Below are positions 63,498-64,000 of a stretch of DNA of 64,000 bases, piece by piece. Position numbers and translations under genes: made by a program. Source of the DNA: Enterovibrio calviensis DSM 14347 (lineage in GTDB: Bacteria; Pseudomonadota; Gammaproteobacteria; Enterobacterales; Vibrionaceae); assembly GCF_000621165.1 (NCBI RefSeq), contig NZ_KK211217.1:1-64000 (forward strand). The letters run 5' to 3'. Positions within the stretch are counted from its first letter, which is position 1, and the number at the start of each line of letters is the position of its first letter. The notes beneath the pieces are model-generated. The model saw only the letters and a program-made list of their open reading frames with translations. It was not told the origin of the DNA and did no database searches.

Positions 63498-64000
63498 TTA
63501 TTGTTGGTTCTCTAGCTCTGTAAAGATGCCGGCAAACAGTGCAGTACTCAGGTAACGCTCACCAGAGCTTGGCAGTATTGTGACAATGTTCTTGTCTGCA
63601 AATTCAGGCAATTCAGCGATTTTATTGGCAGCGACAACAGCAGCACCTGATGAAATACCCGCCAGAATACCTTCTTCTTCCATCAAACGACGAGCCATGG
63701 TGATCGCTTCGTCTGATGTCACCAATACCGTCTTGTCAATCAAAGACAAATCTAGGTTGCCAGGTACGAAGCCTGCGCCGATACCTTGGATTTTGTGTGG
63801 TGCAGGTTGCACGTCATCACCGTTGACTGTTTGCGTGATAACTGGAGACTCAGCGGGCTCAACCGCAACCGTTGTGATTGCTTTGCCTTTGGTGTTTTTA
63901 ATGAAACGGCTAACACCTGTTAGCGTACCACCGGTACCAACACCAGCAACGAATACGTCGATTTCACCTTCAGTATCTTCCCAAATTTCTGGACCAGTGG
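63498..64000 (-). CDS. cysK: Cysteine synthase A, C-terminal part (cut by window end)
   Basis: The reading frame is open to the last base of the window and gives about 167 residues, beginning [12 protein letters not shown] and continuing [19 protein letters not shown], the PLP phosphate-binding loop, then [26 protein letters not shown] and [10 protein letters not shown]. This is the C-terminal half of O-acetylserine sulfhydrylase A, which makes cysteine from O-acetylserine and sulfide. The order cysK-ptsH-ptsI-crr is that of E. coli. The start lies beyond the window. Confidence 0.95.
   Translation of the reverse strand, partial: TGPEIWEDTEGEIDVFVAGVGTGGTLTGVSRFIKNTKGKAITTVAVEPAESPVITQTVNGDDVQPAPHKIQGIGAGFVPGNLDLSLIDKTVLVTSDEAITMARRLMEEEGILAGISSGAAVVAANKIAELPEFADKNIVTILPSSGERYLSTALFAGIFTELENQQ

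Overview
The window is ordinary chromosomal DNA of a gamma-proteobacterium, most likely a member of the Vibrionaceae (Vibrio, Grimontia or Enterovibrio type). The reasons are the gene order, families typical of Vibrio and its relatives (TIGR03503-type, DUF2066, DUF2069, DUF2956 and long-form PurC proteins), and close similarity to E. coli housekeeping proteins with much the same local order. The genus is an inference. No prophage, transposase, integrase or CRISPR array is visible.

Layout. (1) 1-600: the end of an rRNA operon (23S 3' end, 5S, tRNA-Asp, tRNA-Trp, terminator), followed by decayed copies of the tRNA 3' end. (2) 1.1-14.8 kb: the block that follows rrnH in E. coli (yafD, mltD, gloB, yafS, rnhA, dnaQ, fadE, gmhA, yafJ), interrupted by a formate/nitrite-type channel fused to CBS domains with a divergent LysR regulator. 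A MITE-like element abuts the yafJ stop codon. (3) 15-17 kb: a chemoreceptor. (4) 17.3-38 kb: a block collinear with E. coli purN-purM-upp-uraA-yfgD-bepA-perM-bcp-dapA-bamC-purC-dapE-yffB. The usual hda and gcvR genes are not in their slots, and a flavoprotein plus a metallo-beta-lactamase-fold/LysR pair are inserted. PurR-like boxes precede purM and purC, and a FadR-like box precedes fadE. (5) 37.7-42.2 kb: small regulators and conserved proteins of unknown function, ending with the DyP-type peroxidase YfeX. (6) 42.5-60.5 kb: a large catabolic island. (7) 60.6-64 kb: crr, ptsI, ptsH and cysK (cut by the window end), the general PTS cluster.

The catabolic island is the most interesting part. 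The plus-strand cluster encodes a lone PTS EIIB, a GH2 beta-mannosidase, a five-gene oligosaccharide/peptide ABC transporter, an M17 aminopeptidase and an aspartylglucosaminidase (glycosylasparaginase). The converging minus-strand cluster encodes PTS EIIBC and EIIA, a GH38 alpha-mannosidase and an RpiR/SIS regulator. An AraC regulator is divergent from the PTS genes. Alpha-mannosidase, beta-mannosidase and aspartylglucosaminidase are the activities animal lysosomes use to take apart the mannose core and the GlcNAc-Asn linkage of N-glycoproteins. None of the enzymes here has a visible signal peptide. The proposal is that small mannosylated glyco-asparagines or glycopeptides are imported by the ABC transporter, trimmed by the aminopeptidase, and split in the cytoplasm into mannose, GlcNAc and aspartate, while alpha-mannosides enter through the PTS, energised by the PtsH/PtsI genes next door. 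The family assignments are well supported; the combined pathway is inference.
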